The notes under the pieces are model-generated. The model searched no databases. It was not told where the DNA came from and was given only the letters and a program-made list of their open reading frames with translations. From the NCBI RefSeq assembly GCF_008151785.1, contig NZ_CP036523.1, positions 1-64,000 on the forward strand: a DNA stretch of 64,000 nucleotides. Direction: 5' to 3'. The position numbers and the translations under genes are program-made. The stretch comes from Peptacetobacter hiranonis (GTDB lineage Bacteria; Bacillota; Clostridia; Peptostreptococcales; Peptostreptococcaceae). Shown one piece after another: positions 1 through 10,684 of this stretch (position 1 is its first letter; every line of letters begins with the position of its first letter).

Positions 1-155
1 ATCCGCTCAGATGTTATCTCAAAATATCTGGCATGGTTTGTATGGCGTTCGAACTATTTGTTCGAACTAAATATATCTGCTGTTCAGTTTTCAAAGTTCA
101 TTTAAAACTTTCGTTTTATTTTTTATTTTCTTGCCCTCTCTCAAGGACAAGTATT
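1..155 (-). promoter_or_regulatory. Leader of an rRNA operon leaving the window
   Basis: Read on the minus strand, positions 100-81 give TGAACTTTGAAAACTGAACA, the boxA-type antitermination sequence that precedes 16S and 23S rRNA in Firmicutes and recruits NusB/S10. Downstream is a tandem AGTTCGAAC repeat (about 50-71) and a short CAGAT/ATCTG hairpin near the window edge. No rRNA body is inside the window, so identification rests on boxA plus the strong promoter just upstream. The 16S gene is inferred to start left of position 1. Confidence 0.75.
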
Positions 156-184
156 ATAATATCACCTTTACTCAACTAGGTCAA
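156..184 (-). promoter_or_regulatory. Sigma-A promoter of the rRNA operon
   Basis: Minus-strand -35 TTGACC (184-179), 17-base spacer, -10 TATTAT (161-156). Transcription should begin near 150 and run leftwards into the boxA leader. Confidence 0.75.
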
Positions 185-470
185 CACTTTTTTTAACTTT
201 TTTTTATTATTTTTTTACACTTTAAAAAATATCGTTCTTTATTAATTTTTATCATTTTATAATTCAGCATACTATTTATTTTTAATCAATTATATTTATT
301 TTTGTTCGTATTTTTCTTTTATTTTATCTTTCAAATATATTTATATTTTCTACTTTTTCTTCGTATCTTTCCAAAAATATAGATAATAAATTTGATTTTT
401 CCAAATAACAAATATATTTTGTATCCATTTCTTTATCATAAATACAACATTTTTTTCTTAGCATAACAAT
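185..470. other. AT-rich gene-free spacer
   Basis: About 285 bases between the rRNA promoter and the lysS terminator. It is over 80% A+T with long T runs. I see no open frame with a ribosome binding site, no further promoter of quality and no repeat. It may act as AT-rich upstream DNA for the rRNA promoter, but nothing in it shows that directly. Confidence 0.5.
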
Positions 471-506
471 AAAAAAGGACTACTTAACTACAAAGTTAAA
501 TAGTCC
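471..506 (-). terminator. Terminator after lysS
   Basis: Thirteen-base stem (477-489 with 494-506, one G-U pair) with loop ACAA, followed on the minus strand by six T. It ends the greA-lysS transcript. Confidence 0.85.
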
Positions 507-556
507 TATCTATCAAATTTTATAAATATTAATTTCAATCAAACAAATCAATTTTA

Positions 557-2083
557 TTATTCAGCAGATTCTTCCTGTTTTTCTATTGGTTTCATAGTAG
601 GGAATAATAATACGTCTCTTATTGATGTTGAATCTGTAAGAAGCATTATAACTCTATCTATACCTATTCCTAGTCCACCTGTTGGAGGAAGACCTACTTC
701 AAGAGCATTTAAGAAATCTTCGTCCATATCACAAGCTTCGTCATCTCCAAGCTCTTTCTTTCTTAACTGGTCCATAAATCTACCTTTCTGGTCGATTGGG
801 TCATTAAGTTCAGAGAATGCATTAGCAAGCTCCCATCCATTAGCAAAAGCTTCAAATCTATCAGTAAGTCTTGGATCTTCATTATTTCTCTTAGATAATG
901 GAGATATTTCAACTGGATGATGAGTTATAAATGTAGGCTGCACTAATTTATCTTCACCGAATTCTTCAAAGAACTCAGCTATTATTTCCCCTCTTCTCAT
1001 TCCAGGTTTAACTTCTATACCTTTTTCTTTAGCTATAGCTATAGCTTCTTCATCAGTATTTATTTCATTGAAGTCTACACCAGAATATTCTTTAACACAT
1101 TCTATCATAGTCATTCTCTTCCAAGGTGGTTTGAAATCTATTTCTTTACCCTGGTAAACTACTTTTGTACTTCCTGTAGCAACTTCTGCCATATGAGCTA
1201 TAAGATTTTCAGCTATTTCCATCATATCTGTAAAATCAGCATATGCCTGGTATAATTCTATTGCTGTATATTCTGGGTTATGTTTCATGTCCATACCTTC
1301 ATTTCTGAACATTCTTCCCATTTCGTAAACTTTATCAAATCCACCAACTATTAATCTTTTTAGATATAATTCGTTAGCTATTCTTAAATACATTGGTATA
1401 TGTAAAGTATTGTGGTGAGTTATGAAAGGTCTAGCATTTGCTCCACCAGCTATTGTATTTAATATTGGAGTTTCAACTTCTAAGAATCCTCTTTCATCTA
1501 GGTATGATCTTAAAGCTTTAAGAGCTTTAGTTCTTGTTATAAAAGCATCCTTAACTTCTGGATTAACTATAAGGTCAACATATCTCTGTCTATATCTTAA
1601 TTCCTGGTCTTTTAATCCATGGTATTTTTCTGGTAATATCTGTAAAGATTTAGATAATAAAGTAACTTTATCTGCTTTTACTGATATTTCTCCTCTTTTA
1701 GTTATGAATACTTCACCTTCTATACCAACTATATCACCTATATCGTAAGTTTTGAATATAGTGTATTCTTCATCGCCTAATCTATCTTTTCTAACGTAAG
1801 ACTGTATTCTACCTTCAGCATCCTGTATATCTATGAATCCTGCTTTACCCTGTATTCTCTTGCTCATCATACGTCCAGCAATCTTAACAGTTTCTCCTTC
1901 TAAAGCTTCAAATCCTTCTTTTACCTGTACAGAGTAATGAGTTCTATCGTATCTACTTTCCTTGAATGGATCTCTTCCCATTTCCTGTAAATTAGCTAGT
2001 TTATCTCTTCTTACCTGAAGCACTTCACTTAATTCTTCACTAGTCATTTCTACATTTGCTTCAGTATTTTTATTATTGCTCAT
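557..2083 (-). CDS. lysS: Lysine--tRNA ligase, class II
   Basis: Charges tRNA-Lys with lysine in the cytoplasm. The 508 residues match the usual length. An N-terminal OB-fold anticodon domain (about 55-160) is followed by the class II core, with motif 2 [14 protein letters not shown] in the middle and motif 3 [14 protein letters not shown] near 470-483. A GGAGGTGCACT ribosome site sets the ATG. It follows greA by 53 bases and shares its promoter, ending at a clear terminator. The protein tail KQEESAE is a short acidic extension. Confidence 0.97.
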   Translation of the reverse strand: MSNNKNTEANVEMTSEELSEVLQVRRDKLANLQEMGRDPFKESRYDRTHYSVQVKEGFEALEGETVKIAGRMMSKRIQGKAGFIDIQDAEGRIQSYVRKDRLGDEEYTIFKTYDIGDIVGIEGEVFITKRGEISVKADKVTLLSKSLQILPEKYHGLKDQELRYRQRYVDLIVNPEVKDAFITRTKALKALRSYLDERGFLEVETPILNTIAGGANARPFITHHNTLHIPMYLRIANELYLKRLIVGGFDKVYEMGRMFRNEGMDMKHNPEYTAIELYQAYADFTDMMEIAENLIAHMAEVATGSTKVVYQGKEIDFKPPWKRMTMIECVKEYSGVDFNEINTDEEAIAIAKEKGIEVKPGMRRGEIIAEFFEEFGEDKLVQPTFITHHPVEISPLSKRNNEDPRLTDRFEAFANGWELANAFSELNDPIDQKGRFMDQLRKKELGDDEACDMDEDFLNALEVGLPPTGGLGIGIDRVIMLLTDSTSIRDVLLFPTMKPIEKQEESAE

Positions 2084-2136
2084 AGTGCACCTCCATTTAT
2101 ATTTTGTATTGCTTATATTTACTATTTATAAATTTA

Positions 2137-2616
2137 TTATCTGCTTATTGATAGTATTTTGTATTTAACTACTCCATCTGGAACCTGAACTTCTACTTCA
2201 TCACCTTCAGATTTTCCTAATATAGCTTTTCCTATTGGAGATTCATTTGATATCTTACCTGCAAATGGATCTGCTTCTGTTGAACCAACTATAGTATAAG
2301 TAACTTCTTCTTCAAAATCATAATCGTAAAGTTTTACTATTGATCCAGCAGTTACTTTACTTAAATCTATAGATTCTTCATCTATTATAGTTGCTTTTCT
2401 TATCATATTTTCTATTTTTAATATTTTTTCTTCTAATTCTGCCTGTTCTTTTTTAGCTTCATCGTACTCAGCATTTTCTGATAAATCCCCGTATGATATA
2501 GCTACTTTTAATTTTTCGGCAACGTCTTTTCTACCAACTATTTTTAATTCTTCAAGCTCAGCTTCTAGTTTGTCAAAACCTTCCTGAGTTAATAATATTT
2601 CTTTATTTGCTTCCAT
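2137..2616 (-). CDS. greA: Transcription elongation factor GreA
   Basis: Binds the RNA polymerase secondary channel and stimulates cleavage of backtracked RNA. The 159 residues comprise an N-terminal coiled coil (about 1-75, with the family segment GDLSENAEYDEAK that carries the acidic tip) and a C-terminal FKBP-like domain ending in KILSI. AAGGAG lies 13 bases before the ATG, slightly far. It is the first gene of the greA-lysS unit, driven by the promoter inside the end of dusB. Confidence 0.96.
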   Translation of the reverse strand: MEANKEILLTQEGFDKLEAELEELKIVGRKDVAEKLKVAISYGDLSENAEYDEAKKEQAELEEKILKIENMIRKATIIDEESIDLSKVTAGSIVKLYDYDFEEEVTYTIVGSTEADPFAGKISNESPIGKAILGKSEGDEVEVQVPDGVVKYKILSISR

Positions 2617-2709
2617 TTTTCTTATTAAACTCCTTCTCGTAAATGTTATTAAATTTTCTATTTATTTTGAATGGGTATTAAATCGCCATTATTTTACTTT
2701 ATCCGCTAT

Positions 2710-2738
2710 ATTATAGGCTAATATTCGCATTATGTCAA
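2710..2738 (-). promoter_or_regulatory. Promoter of greA-lysS
   Basis: Consensus -35 TTGACA (2738-2733), 17-base spacer, -10 TATAAT (2715-2710). The -35 box overlaps the last codons (Leu-Thr-stop) of dusB, so the upstream gene and the promoter share sequence. Confidence 0.85.
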
Positions 2739-3698
2739 GGATTCAGCTATATATGCCTCTAATCTACCTACCACTTCATCGGCTGATTCTAGCTTATTTA
2801 TTTCATCTCTAAGCCTAGCAGATTTTTTCATTCCCTTTAAATACCAACCTAGATGTTTTCTCATTTCTCTAACAGCTACATACTCTCCATCCTCTTTAAT
2901 TGCAAGGTTAAAGTGTTTTATCGCGGTTCTTATTTTTTCCTCTGCAGTTGGCTCTGGAAGTATCTCACCAGTTTTCATATAATGATTTATTCTATTGAAT
3001 ATCCAAGGATTTCCCTGTGCCCCACGACCTATCATTATTGCATCGCATCCAGTCTTTTTTCTTATATTTATAGCATCTTCAATAGTCACTATATCTCCAT
3101 TCCCTATAACAGGAATTTTAACCGCATTTTTTATTTCCTCTATTATGTCCCAGTCAGCAGTTCCTGAATAATACTGAGCTCTAGTTCTACCATGAATAGT
3201 TATAGCCTGAGCACCACTAGCCTCTGCCATCTTAGCAAACTCTACAGCATTTATACTATCTTCATCCCAACCTTTTCTAAACTTAACTGTAACAGGTTTC
3301 TTAGATTTCTTTGCTGCTGCCTCTATAACTTTTGCTGCAAGCTCAGGAGTTTTCATTAAAGCTGATCCATCTCCATTTTTTACAACTTTTGGAGCAGGAC
3401 ATCCCATATTTATATCAAGTATCTCATTTGAATGTTCGTTTAAAATCTCTGTTGCACCGGCTATAAATTCTGGCTCAGAACCAAATATCTGTACAGCAAC
3501 AGGATGCTCTTCCTCCTCTATTTTAAGCATTCCCTTTGTCTTTTCATCATCATAACAAAGAGCCTTTGCATTTATCATCTCTGTATATAAAAGCCCACTA
3601 CCGTATTCCTTGCATATAAGTCTAAATGCTAAATCAGTAACTCCTGCCATAGGGGCTAAAAAAACTTCATTTTCTAGGACTACATCATCTATTCTCAT
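2730..3698 (-). CDS. dusB: tRNA-dihydrouridine synthase
   Basis: Flavin-dependent reduction of uridine to dihydrouridine in tRNA. The 322-residue FMN TIM barrel begins with the family signature LAPMAGVTD (14-22). The catalytic cysteine is Cys100 in NMGCPAP, and phosphate-binding loops GNGDI and MIGRGAQGNPW follow. Assignment to the DusB branch rests on overall similarity and on the neighbouring birA/coaX context common in Clostridia. It lies after coaX with about 150 bases between and probably shares its promoter. Confidence 0.93.
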   Translation of the reverse strand: MRIDDVVLENEVFLAPMAGVTDLAFRLICKEYGSGLLYTEMINAKALCYDDEKTKGMLKIEEEEHPVAVQIFGSEPEFIAGATEILNEHSNEILDINMGCPAPKVVKNGDGSALMKTPELAAKVIEAAAKKSKKPVTVKFRKGWDEDSINAVEFAKMAEASGAQAITIHGRTRAQYYSGTADWDIIEEIKNAVKIPVIGNGDIVTIEDAINIRKKTGCDAIMIGRGAQGNPWIFNRINHYMKTGEILPEPTAEEKIRTAIKHFNLAIKEDGEYVAVREMRKHLGWYLKGMKKSARLRDEINKLESADEVVGRLEAYIAESLT

Positions 3699-3849
3699 AT
3701 TACACTTCCTTTCTATTTAAATCTATTTTTCTTAAAGTCAATGGTATTATATTAACACAAAACTCTACTATTCTTCAATAACACACACCTCAAGTAGATA
3801 AAAAAAATTAGAGATACTATTAAAGCACCTCCAATCTATAAAATTCATT

Positions 3850-4629
3850 CTATAAGTCATTTTCTTTATTTTTTTCGTATATCATTCTAAGTCCTTCTAA
3901 TGTAAGGAATTTATCTATTTCATCTATACTATCTGTTTCAGACGATATAAGTCCAGCAAGACCTCCTGTAGCTACTACTTTTACATCGGGATTTTTTAAC
4001 TCTTCCTTCATCATTTCAATTATCTTATCTACAAGACCTACATACCCGTATATAAGACCAGACTGCATTGCAGAAACAGTATTTTTTGCTATTACTGTAC
4101 CCGGTTTTATAAGCTCTACTCTAGGAAGTTTAGATGCTCTCTGGAATAAAGCTTCACTTGAAATCTTAACTCCTGGCGCTATTGTTCCTCCTAGATATTC
4201 TCCTGATTCAGATATAGCACAGAATGTTGTAGCTGTTCCAAAATCAACTATTATTAGCGGATATCCGTATTTTTCTATAGCTGCAACAGCATTTACTATT
4301 CTATCTGCTCCAACCTGTCTTGGATTATCGTATTTTATATTAAGTCCTGTCTTTATTCCAGGGCCGACTACCATAGCTTCTTTATCGCAGTATTTTCTAG
4401 CAAAATTTTCTAAAGAATGCATAACATCAGGCACAACAGAAGATATTATAACATCGTCTATATCCTCTATCTTTAAATCATAATGTCTGAATAAATCCTT
4501 TATAAGCATTCCATATTCATCTGAAGTTTTATATTTATCTGTATGAATTCTCCAATGTTTTTCAAGTTTATCTCCATCATATAGTCCTAAAACCATATTT
4601 GTATTTCCCACATCAAATACTAATAACAT
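3850..4629 (-). CDS. coaX: Type III pantothenate kinase
   Basis: Phosphorylates pantothenate, the first step of coenzyme A synthesis. The 259 residues have the ASKHA phosphate loop DVGNTN (6-11), the pantothenate-binding GADRIVN segment near 107-113 and DFGTATTFC near 129-137, all typical of the type III enzyme, which unlike CoaA is not feedback-inhibited by CoA. AAGGAT precedes the ATG by seven bases. It has its own promoter in the spacer behind birA. Confidence 0.95.
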   Translation of the reverse strand: MLLVFDVGNTNMVLGLYDGDKLEKHWRIHTDKYKTSDEYGMLIKDLFRHYDLKIEDIDDVIISSVVPDVMHSLENFARKYCDKEAMVVGPGIKTGLNIKYDNPRQVGADRIVNAVAAIEKYGYPLIIVDFGTATTFCAISESGEYLGGTIAPGVKISSEALFQRASKLPRVELIKPGTVIAKNTVSAMQSGLIYGYVGLVDKIIEMMKEELKNPDVKVVATGGLAGLISSETDSIDEIDKFLTLEGLRMIYEKNKENDL

Positions 4630-4700
4630 AAATCTTATCCTTCTTTCGTATTCTAATTTATATCAGATTATTTTCTCTTATACATCTCCCTAGCATAGTT

Positions 4701-4729
4701 ATTTTAACAACTAGGTATATCTATGTCAA
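4701..4729 (-). promoter_or_regulatory. Promoter of coaX (and dusB)
   Basis: -35 TTGACA (4729-4724), 17-base spacer, -10 TAAAAT (4706-4701) on the minus strand, between birA and coaX. Confidence 0.8.
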
Positions 4730-4749
4730 TAATATTGTATACAAAGTGA

Positions 4750-5739
4750 TTAAATATAACCATTTTGTCCTCTTACAGATACCTCTCCAGAAATCACCTC
4801 TTCTATCACTCCGTCATCGTGTTTTACTATAAGGTTTCCATCATCACTTATATCCATACAGTACACTTTTTCTCTATGATTCTTATTTATAATATAAACA
4901 TCTTTACCTATAAGAACAGAGTATTTTCTACATACGCTTATTACTTCTTCTTTACTTCCATACTCTATATATGTAGTATAAAGTTTTTCAAATTCGTGCA
5001 TAATCTCTCTTATTATATCCGATCTTTTAAGCTCAAACCCTTCTTTTTTTAGAGAAGTAGCTTTTTCAGATAATTCCCCGGGAAATAACATTGTATTTAC
5101 ATTTATTCCCATACCTATAACTACACATCCAACTCTCTCCACTTCTGCAACCATCTCAGTAAGAATTCCACATATTTTTTTACCATTTAATACTATATCG
5201 TTAGGCCATTTTATCTCAGCATCTACACCAATATTTCTAAAAGCATTTAATATGGCTGCTCCAGCAACAAGTGTCAAAAACGGAGCCTTATATACTGGTA
5301 TCTCTGGTTTTAACATCAGACTCATCCATATACCTTCTCCGATATTTGATTGCCAGTTTTTTCCAAGTCTTCCCTTACCAGCAGATTGATACTCAGATAT
5401 GATAAGAGTTCCATCTTTTAAAGACTCAAAATTATCTTTTGCATAATTATTTGTAGAATCTATCTCCTGGAAATATTTTATATTTTGTCCCACAAATTTT
5501 GTATCTAAATTTGCAGTTATCTGCTCTGGTATTATAACATCTGAATTTACATCTACAATCCTATATCCTTTTTTATTTATCGCTTCTATCTCATATCCAT
5601 TTTCCTTTAAGTAGTTTATATGCTTCCATACAGCTGCCCTAGAAATTCCAAGCTCTTTAGAAATACTCTCTCCAGATATAAACTCCTCTCCAGAATTAGA
5701 TAACATCTCTATTATTCTTTTTCTATTATCCTTGCTCAT
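4750..5739 (-). CDS. birA: Bifunctional biotin ligase / biotin operon repressor
   Basis: Makes biotinyl-AMP and attaches biotin to carboxylase carrier domains. With the bound adenylate it represses biotin genes. The 329 residues start with a winged helix (about 1-65; GISRAAVWKHI is the recognition region). The ligase core has the adenylate loop GKGRLGK (121-127) and KWPNDI near 178, and a C-terminal SH3-like domain follows. The presence of the N-terminal DNA-binding domain marks the bifunctional class. No biotin genes are in the window. Confidence 0.95.
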   Translation of the reverse strand: MSKDNRKRIIEMLSNSGEEFISGESISKELGISRAAVWKHINYLKENGYEIEAINKKGYRIVDVNSDVIIPEQITANLDTKFVGQNIKYFQEIDSTNNYAKDNFESLKDGTLIISEYQSAGKGRLGKNWQSNIGEGIWMSLMLKPEIPVYKAPFLTLVAGAAILNAFRNIGVDAEIKWPNDIVLNGKKICGILTEMVAEVERVGCVVIGMGINVNTMLFPGELSEKATSLKKEGFELKRSDIIREIMHEFEKLYTTYIEYGSKEEVISVCRKYSVLIGKDVYIINKNHREKVYCMDISDDGNLIVKHDDGVIEEVISGEVSVRGQNGYI

Positions 5740-5795
5740 ATATCATTCTCCCTTTTTACAAACCACATCAAAACATAACTATACAATTTATGTAC

Positions 5796-5821
5796 AAAAA
5801 AGGGAAGGTATCCACCTTCCC
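5796..5821 (-). terminator. Terminator after ftsH
   Basis: Eight-base G+C-rich stem (5802-5809 with 5814-5821), four-base loop, then six T on the minus strand. Confidence 0.9.
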
Positions 5822-5847
5822 CCTAATTCATCTTTTTATTTATAGAC

Positions 5848-7863
5848 TTACTCCTCGTCAGAAGAGTCCTCTTCTTTTTCTTCTACTTTATCAGAAGTAT
5901 CGTCATTATTTTCTTCAACTACTTCTGCGTCTGTAGATTTTTCTTCTTCTGTAGTTTCATCTTTTACTTCTACAAAATCAGCTTCGTAATCTATTACACC
6001 AGCTTCTCTTTTTTTAGCTTCTTCTACTTCATCTAAATCAACATCTAGTGGAAGAGTTCCTTCTATAGCTTTAACAAACTCTTCTGCATCTAGTGTTTCA
6101 TATACTAGAAGTGCCTGTGCTACATTTTCTAATTTATCCATATTTTCTGATAGGATTTTCTTAGTCATTTCGTAAGCACCTATTATAATATTTCTTATTT
6201 CTACATCTATTTCATTTGCAACTTCTTCTGAGTATGTTCTAGTATTTGATATACTATTTCCTAAGAATACCTCTCCTTCGCTGTCGAATGTCATAGGTCC
6301 TATCTTAGCACTCATACCATATTTCTTAACCATGTCTCTAGCTGTCTGACTAACTCTTTCAAGGTCATTAGAAGCTCCAGTAGATATATCTTTAAGAACT
6401 AACTCTTCAGCTACTCTACCACCAAGCATAACGATTATATTTTCTTCCATATCTCTCTTAGTAGCAAAGTATTTATCTTCTATAGGTAGCTGCATTGTAA
6501 ATCCACCAGCCATACCTCTAGGTATTATTGTTACCTGATGTACTGGGCTTACATTTTCTAATAGGTGAGCACATACAGCATGTCCTGCTTCATGGTAAGC
6601 AGTAAGTCTCTTTTCTTTATCGCTTATTACTCTTGATTTTTTAGCTACACCAACTATAACCTTAGTTATAGATTCTTCTATTGTAGCCATTCTTATTTTC
6701 TTTTCACCTTTTCTAGCAGTTAATATAGCTGCTTCATTCATAAGGTTTTCTATATCTGCAGGAGTAAATCCTGGCGTTCTCTTAGCTAATACATCTAATC
6801 TAACATCGTCTGCTAGAGGTTTCTTTCTTGAATGAACTTTAAATATAGCTTCTCTACCTTTAACATCAGGAGTTCCAACAACAACCTGTCTATCGAATCT
6901 ACCTGGTCTTAAAAGTGCAGGGTCTAATATATCAGGTCTGTTTGTTGCAGCCATTATTATTATACCCTGATTAATTCCGAAACCGTCCATTTCAACTAGT
7001 AACTGGTTAAGTGTCTGTTCTCTTTCGTCGTGTCCTCCACCTAGACCAGCACCTCTTTTTCTACCAACGGCATCTATTTCGTCTATGAATATTATTGCTG
7101 GAGCATTTTTCTTAGCATCTTCAAATAATGATCTAACCCTAGATGCACCTACCCCAACAAACATTTCAACGAAATCAGAACCACTTATACTGAAGAACGG
7201 TACTCCAGCTTCTCCGGCTACTGCTTTTGATAAGAATGTTTTACCTGTACCTGGAGGTCCTACCATAAGTATACCTTTTGGTATTCTAGCACCAAGTTGT
7301 GTGTATTTTTTAGGATTTTTCAAGAAATCTACAACTTCCTGTAAATCCTCTTTTTCTTCCTGAAGACCAGCAACATCGTTAAATGTTACTTTTTCTCCAT
7401 CTCCATCTTTGTGTAATTTGGCTTTAGATTTTCCAAAGTTCATAACTTTGCCTCCGCCGCCCTGAGACTGATTCATAAAGCTGAACCAAAGTATTCCTAG
7501 GAATATAAGCATTATAAATGTTGGAAGCATTGATATGAACCAAGGTGTTGTAGGTTCTGGCTCACCATCTATTACAAGCTTATTCTGTTTTGACTGTTCT
7601 AAAACTTTATCTGCAAATTGTTCACCTTTTACTTCTGATGGTATATAAGATTTGAATTTTGTCTTATCTTTTAACACACCTTCAACAGATGTATCATCTA
7701 CAAAATATATTGAGGCTATATCACCTTCATTAAGTTCTTGGTATACTTTTGAAAATGGAATTTCTTTTACTTCTTCTACTTCTTTTCCAGTAAACTGAAT
7801 AACGCCTACTATTATAGCTAACATTAGAACGTAAAATACAATTCCTCTTAGCATTTTTTTCAA
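5848..7863 (-). CDS. ftsH: ATP-dependent zinc metalloprotease FtsH
   Basis: Membrane-anchored hexameric protease for quality control of membrane and regulatory proteins. In 671 residues there are a first membrane helix (about 7-24), an extracytoplasmic domain, a second helix (about 110-130), the AAA+ module with Walker A GPPGTGKT (202-209) and Walker B FIDEID (259-264), and the zinc site HEAGH (424-428). The last 45 residues are strongly acidic. The start is TTG, eight bases after GGGAGG. No ATG has as good a site. Transcribed with tilS, 27 bases upstream. Confidence 0.97.
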   Translation of the reverse strand: MKKMLRGIVFYVLMLAIIVGVIQFTGKEVEEVKEIPFSKVYQELNEGDIASIYFVDDTSVEGVLKDKTKFKSYIPSEVKGEQFADKVLEQSKQNKLVIDGEPEPTTPWFISMLPTFIMLIFLGILWFSFMNQSQGGGGKVMNFGKSKAKLHKDGDGEKVTFNDVAGLQEEKEDLQEVVDFLKNPKKYTQLGARIPKGILMVGPPGTGKTFLSKAVAGEAGVPFFSISGSDFVEMFVGVGASRVRSLFEDAKKNAPAIIFIDEIDAVGRKRGAGLGGGHDEREQTLNQLLVEMDGFGINQGIIIMAATNRPDILDPALLRPGRFDRQVVVGTPDVKGREAIFKVHSRKKPLADDVRLDVLAKRTPGFTPADIENLMNEAAILTARKGEKKIRMATIEESITKVIVGVAKKSRVISDKEKRLTAYHEAGHAVCAHLLENVSPVHQVTIIPRGMAGGFTMQLPIEDKYFATKRDMEENIIVMLGGRVAEELVLKDISTGASNDLERVSQTARDMVKKYGMSAKIGPMTFDSEGEVFLGNSISNTRTYSEEVANEIDVEIRNIIIGAYEMTKKILSENMDKLENVAQALLVYETLDAEEFVKAIEGTLPLDVDLDEVEEAKKREAGVIDYEADFVEVKDETTEEEKSTDAEVVEENNDDTSDKVEEKEEDSSDEE

Positions 7864-7890
7864 ATTAAATTTCCTCCCCTCTTTAAGGTC

Positions 7891-9276
7891 CTACAGTTTT
7901 TTTATGCTGAGTTTAAGCACTTTTTTTGTATTTTCATCAATTTTATAATTTTCATTCATTCTGTATTCACCAGCAAGAATTACCTCTTCCCCGTCAACAA
8001 CAATTGGAACTCTATTTCTCATTTCTCTAGGTATCTTCAGATCTATAAATAAATCTTTTATCTTTTTAGTTCCACCTTTTAACTTAATCTTATCCCCTGG
8101 CTGTCTATTCCTTACAGTTATACCCCCTTTTATCTTATCAAAATCAACGGCTTTTACAGATGAATCTTTTTTAAGACTTCTATATTTTTCAATAGTTATA
8201 ACGTCAGAATCGACTAATATACCCAACTCTTTTATTTTTATAAATCCATCCTTAGGTACATGATAGCTGTATTCTATCTCATCTTCTTTTATTTCTTCTA
8301 ATGTAAATAGTATACTATTTGCTCTTCTATATGCAAATACCCCTCTAGGAAGATTTAACATTTTTCCATTTTTTGATGTATCTATAAGTTGTATAACATC
8401 TTCAATATGCTTCTGATCTACAAAGTTTGTATCACCTAGTACATCTTTTATAGCATATCTTATTATTCTACTCTGTATAGCTTCATGGTATCCAGATAAC
8501 TTTTCTACATTTACCTCTACAGCTTTATCGTCTAATGTAGCTACCTCATCGTATGCTTTCATAGCTTCAGAATCCAAATAGTCACCGTCGCTCTTCATAC
8601 TGTTACTAAGTCTTACTATAGACTCTACTACATTACTATTAAAATGTTCCTGCATATAAGGTAAAAGCTCTAATCTAATTCTATTTCTTGTGTATATACT
8701 TTCTAGATTAGTCTGATCTATTTTAGGATGTAACTCATGCTGCTCGCAATAAGCTTCTATATCCTTTCTTTCTATATCTAATATTGGTCTAATTATACCA
8801 TTTTCTCTAGTATATTCTATTCCTCTTAAACCTTGCAGACCCGTTCCTCTCATAATTCTCATCATAACTGTTTCTGCCTGGTCATTCATGTTATGTCCTA
8901 TAGCTATTTTATTAGCTCCTGTTCTTCTTTTTATCTCATAGAACATATCGTATCTTATATTTCTAGCACCTTCTTCTAAAGAAAGTCCTTTTTCTTCACA
9001 ATATTTTGGAACATCTACAGATTTTATAAATACAGGTATTTCAAGAGAGTCACAAAGCTCAGATACAAATAGCGCATCCTTTTGTGCTTCAATACCTCTT
9101 ATCTGATGATTTAGGTGTGCTGCATATATCTTTAAATTTCTCGATTCTTTTAATCTATTTAATATATGAAGAAGACAAACTGAATCGGGTCCTCCTGAGA
9201 GTCCAACTATTATTTTATCTCCATACGATATCATATTGTGTTTATCTATAGTATCAACAACTCTGTCAAATATCAT
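7891..9276 (-). CDS. tilS: tRNA(Ile)-lysidine synthetase
   Basis: Converts the wobble cytidine of the CAU-anticodon tRNA-Ile to lysidine, so AUA is read as isoleucine. The 461 residues carry the PP-loop SGGPDS (27-32), the N-type ATP pyrophosphatase core (about 20-200) and the C-terminal TilS domain, including RNRQPGDK. The tilS-ftsH pair is conserved across Firmicutes. GAGG precedes the ATG. AUA codons are abundant in this genome, which fits an essential role. Confidence 0.95.
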   Translation of the reverse strand: MIFDRVVDTIDKHNMISYGDKIIVGLSGGPDSVCLLHILNRLKESRNLKIYAAHLNHQIRGIEAQKDALFVSELCDSLEIPVFIKSVDVPKYCEEKGLSLEEGARNIRYDMFYEIKRRTGANKIAIGHNMNDQAETVMMRIMRGTGLQGLRGIEYTRENGIIRPILDIERKDIEAYCEQHELHPKIDQTNLESIYTRNRIRLELLPYMQEHFNSNVVESIVRLSNSMKSDGDYLDSEAMKAYDEVATLDDKAVEVNVEKLSGYHEAIQSRIIRYAIKDVLGDTNFVDQKHIEDVIQLIDTSKNGKMLNLPRGVFAYRRANSILFTLEEIKEDEIEYSYHVPKDGFIKIKELGILVDSDVITIEKYRSLKKDSSVKAVDFDKIKGGITVRNRQPGDKIKLKGGTKKIKDLFIDLKIPREMRNRVPIVVDGEEVILAGEYRMNENYKIDENTKKVLKLSIKKL

Positions 9277-9363
9277 ATTTACTACCTCTTTTTAAATTTT
9301 GTCGTAAACAAATGATTTATATTATTATATAAATCGCCTAAGTATAATAATACCAAATAAATG

Positions 9364-9390
9364 CAATAAAAGGTAGCTTTTTCGCTACCT
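9364..9390 (-). terminator. Terminator after ywiB-like gene
   Basis: Seven-base stem AGGTAGC (9371-9377 with 9384-9390) followed by TTTTATT on the minus strand. It separates the ispE-gntR-murI-ywiB unit from tilS-ftsH. Confidence 0.8.
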
Positions 9391-9423
9391 TATAAAAATT
9401 ATTCTCTTATTTTTTTAATTTAA

Positions 9424-9831
9424 TTATTTTTCAACTTTGATAATCATTTTATTTCTTCCAGCAAACATATTTTGGATTTCTATCATATAATCCAAATGTA
9501 CTTCTAATTTCTTTTCTCCATTTGAGATTTTAAAGTCGTTTACCTTAGTATCTATTAAAAATATTCCCTGTGGCGTTGCGTATTTGTTTGTATGCTTATT
9601 GCCCTTAGTAAATGTCATTGTAGAATTTACACTTCCAGTTTTTATAACTTTTATACAATCTTCTGATATCTTTATAGTATTTTTAACTTCCATATCTTCT
9701 TCTTTTTGATTGTACTTGATGTATATACTACCGTTCTTTTCTATTACTTGACCATATGCTTTTAACTCTATAGTATCCATATTACCATCGGCATCATACT
9801 GTTTTGTTTTTATTATTATTTTATTACTCAC
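9424..9831 (-). CDS. DUF1934 (YwiB-like) beta-barrel protein
   Basis: The 135 residues match the small DUF1934 family, which forms a calycin-like beta barrel of unknown function. Alternating beta-strand patterns and the segment TMTFTKGNKHTNKYATPQG are visible. There is no signal peptide or membrane helix. The start is GTG with GAGG seven bases upstream. It is the last gene of the ispE-gntR-murI transcript. A molecular role is not known. Confidence 0.75.
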   Translation of the reverse strand: MSNKIIIKTKQYDADGNMDTIELKAYGQVIEKNGSIYIKYNQKEEDMEVKNTIKISEDCIKVIKTGSVNSTMTFTKGNKHTNKYATPQGIFLIDTKVNDFKISNGEKKLEVHLDYMIEIQNMFAGRNKMIIKVEK

Positions 9832-9854
9832 TATATTTCCTCGCTTATAATAAT

Positions 9855-10658
9855 TTAATATCTCTGTATTTCTACTTTTTCTACTTCTATCTTAGATTTT
9901 AAGAATTCTCTTGCTATAGACGGGAATTTTTCATTTATATCTGATACAAAATAATTACATTCCCCTAGTTCTTCCTTTGTGTTTAGAAGATTTTTTTCTA
10001 TTAGTATATTTTTTAAATCTATTGCAGTTTCTCTTGCTGGATTTACTAATTTAACTTCCATCCCAACTTCTTCGCCTATAGTTCTTTTTAGAAGTGGATA
10101 ATGAGTACATCCAAGAACTATTGAGTCTACATCCTTTTCTTCAAGCTCTTTTAGATACTCCTTAGCAGTAAGTCTAGCTACTTCAGTATTTGCCCATCCT
10201 TCTTCTACTATAGGTACAAATAATGAACATGCCTTTCCATATACTTTTATTCTTTTATCTATTTTCTTTATCTCAGCATTGTATGCTTTTGATTTTATAG
10301 TTCCTTCAGTCCCTATAATACCAACTTTACCATTCTTTGTAGATGCTGCAGCTGTTCTAGCACCAGCTTCTATAACACCTATTATAGGTATATCATACTT
10401 TTCCTGTGCTTCAACTAAACTTCTAGCTGTAGCTGTATTACAAGCGATTACTATAGCTTTAACATCTTTTGTTAGCAAGAAATTTATCGCTTGAAAAGTA
10501 TATTTCATTATCGTTTCTTTAGATCTAGGACCATATGGTACTCTGGCAGTATCACCAAAATATACCAGGTCTTCATTAGGAAGTATCTTTTTAATTTCTT
10601 TTAATACCGTAAGACCTCCCAATCCAGAATCAAAAACGCCGATTCCTCTTTTATCCAT
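9855..10658 (-). CDS. murI: Glutamate racemase
   Basis: Makes D-glutamate for peptidoglycan by a two-cysteine deprotonation/reprotonation mechanism. The 267 residues have the N-terminal signature GVFDSGLGGLTVL (7-19), the two catalytic cysteines Cys73 (ACNTATA) and Cys183 (GCTHYPLL), and the Asp/Ser loop at the start. AAGGAG precedes the ATG. It lies 26 bases after the GntR gene in a cell-wall/isoprenoid operon with ispE. Confidence 0.96.
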   Translation of the reverse strand: MDKRGIGVFDSGLGGLTVLKEIKKILPNEDLVYFGDTARVPYGPRSKETIMKYTFQAINFLLTKDVKAIVIACNTATARSLVEAQEKYDIPIIGVIEAGARTAAASTKNGKVGIIGTEGTIKSKAYNAEIKKIDKRIKVYGKACSLFVPIVEEGWANTEVARLTAKEYLKELEEKDVDSIVLGCTHYPLLKRTIGEEVGMEVKLVNPARETAIDLKNILIEKNLLNTKEELGECNYFVSDINEKFPSIAREFLKSKIEVEKVEIQRY

Positions 10659-10684
10659 AATAAATCTCCTTATCGATTAATACC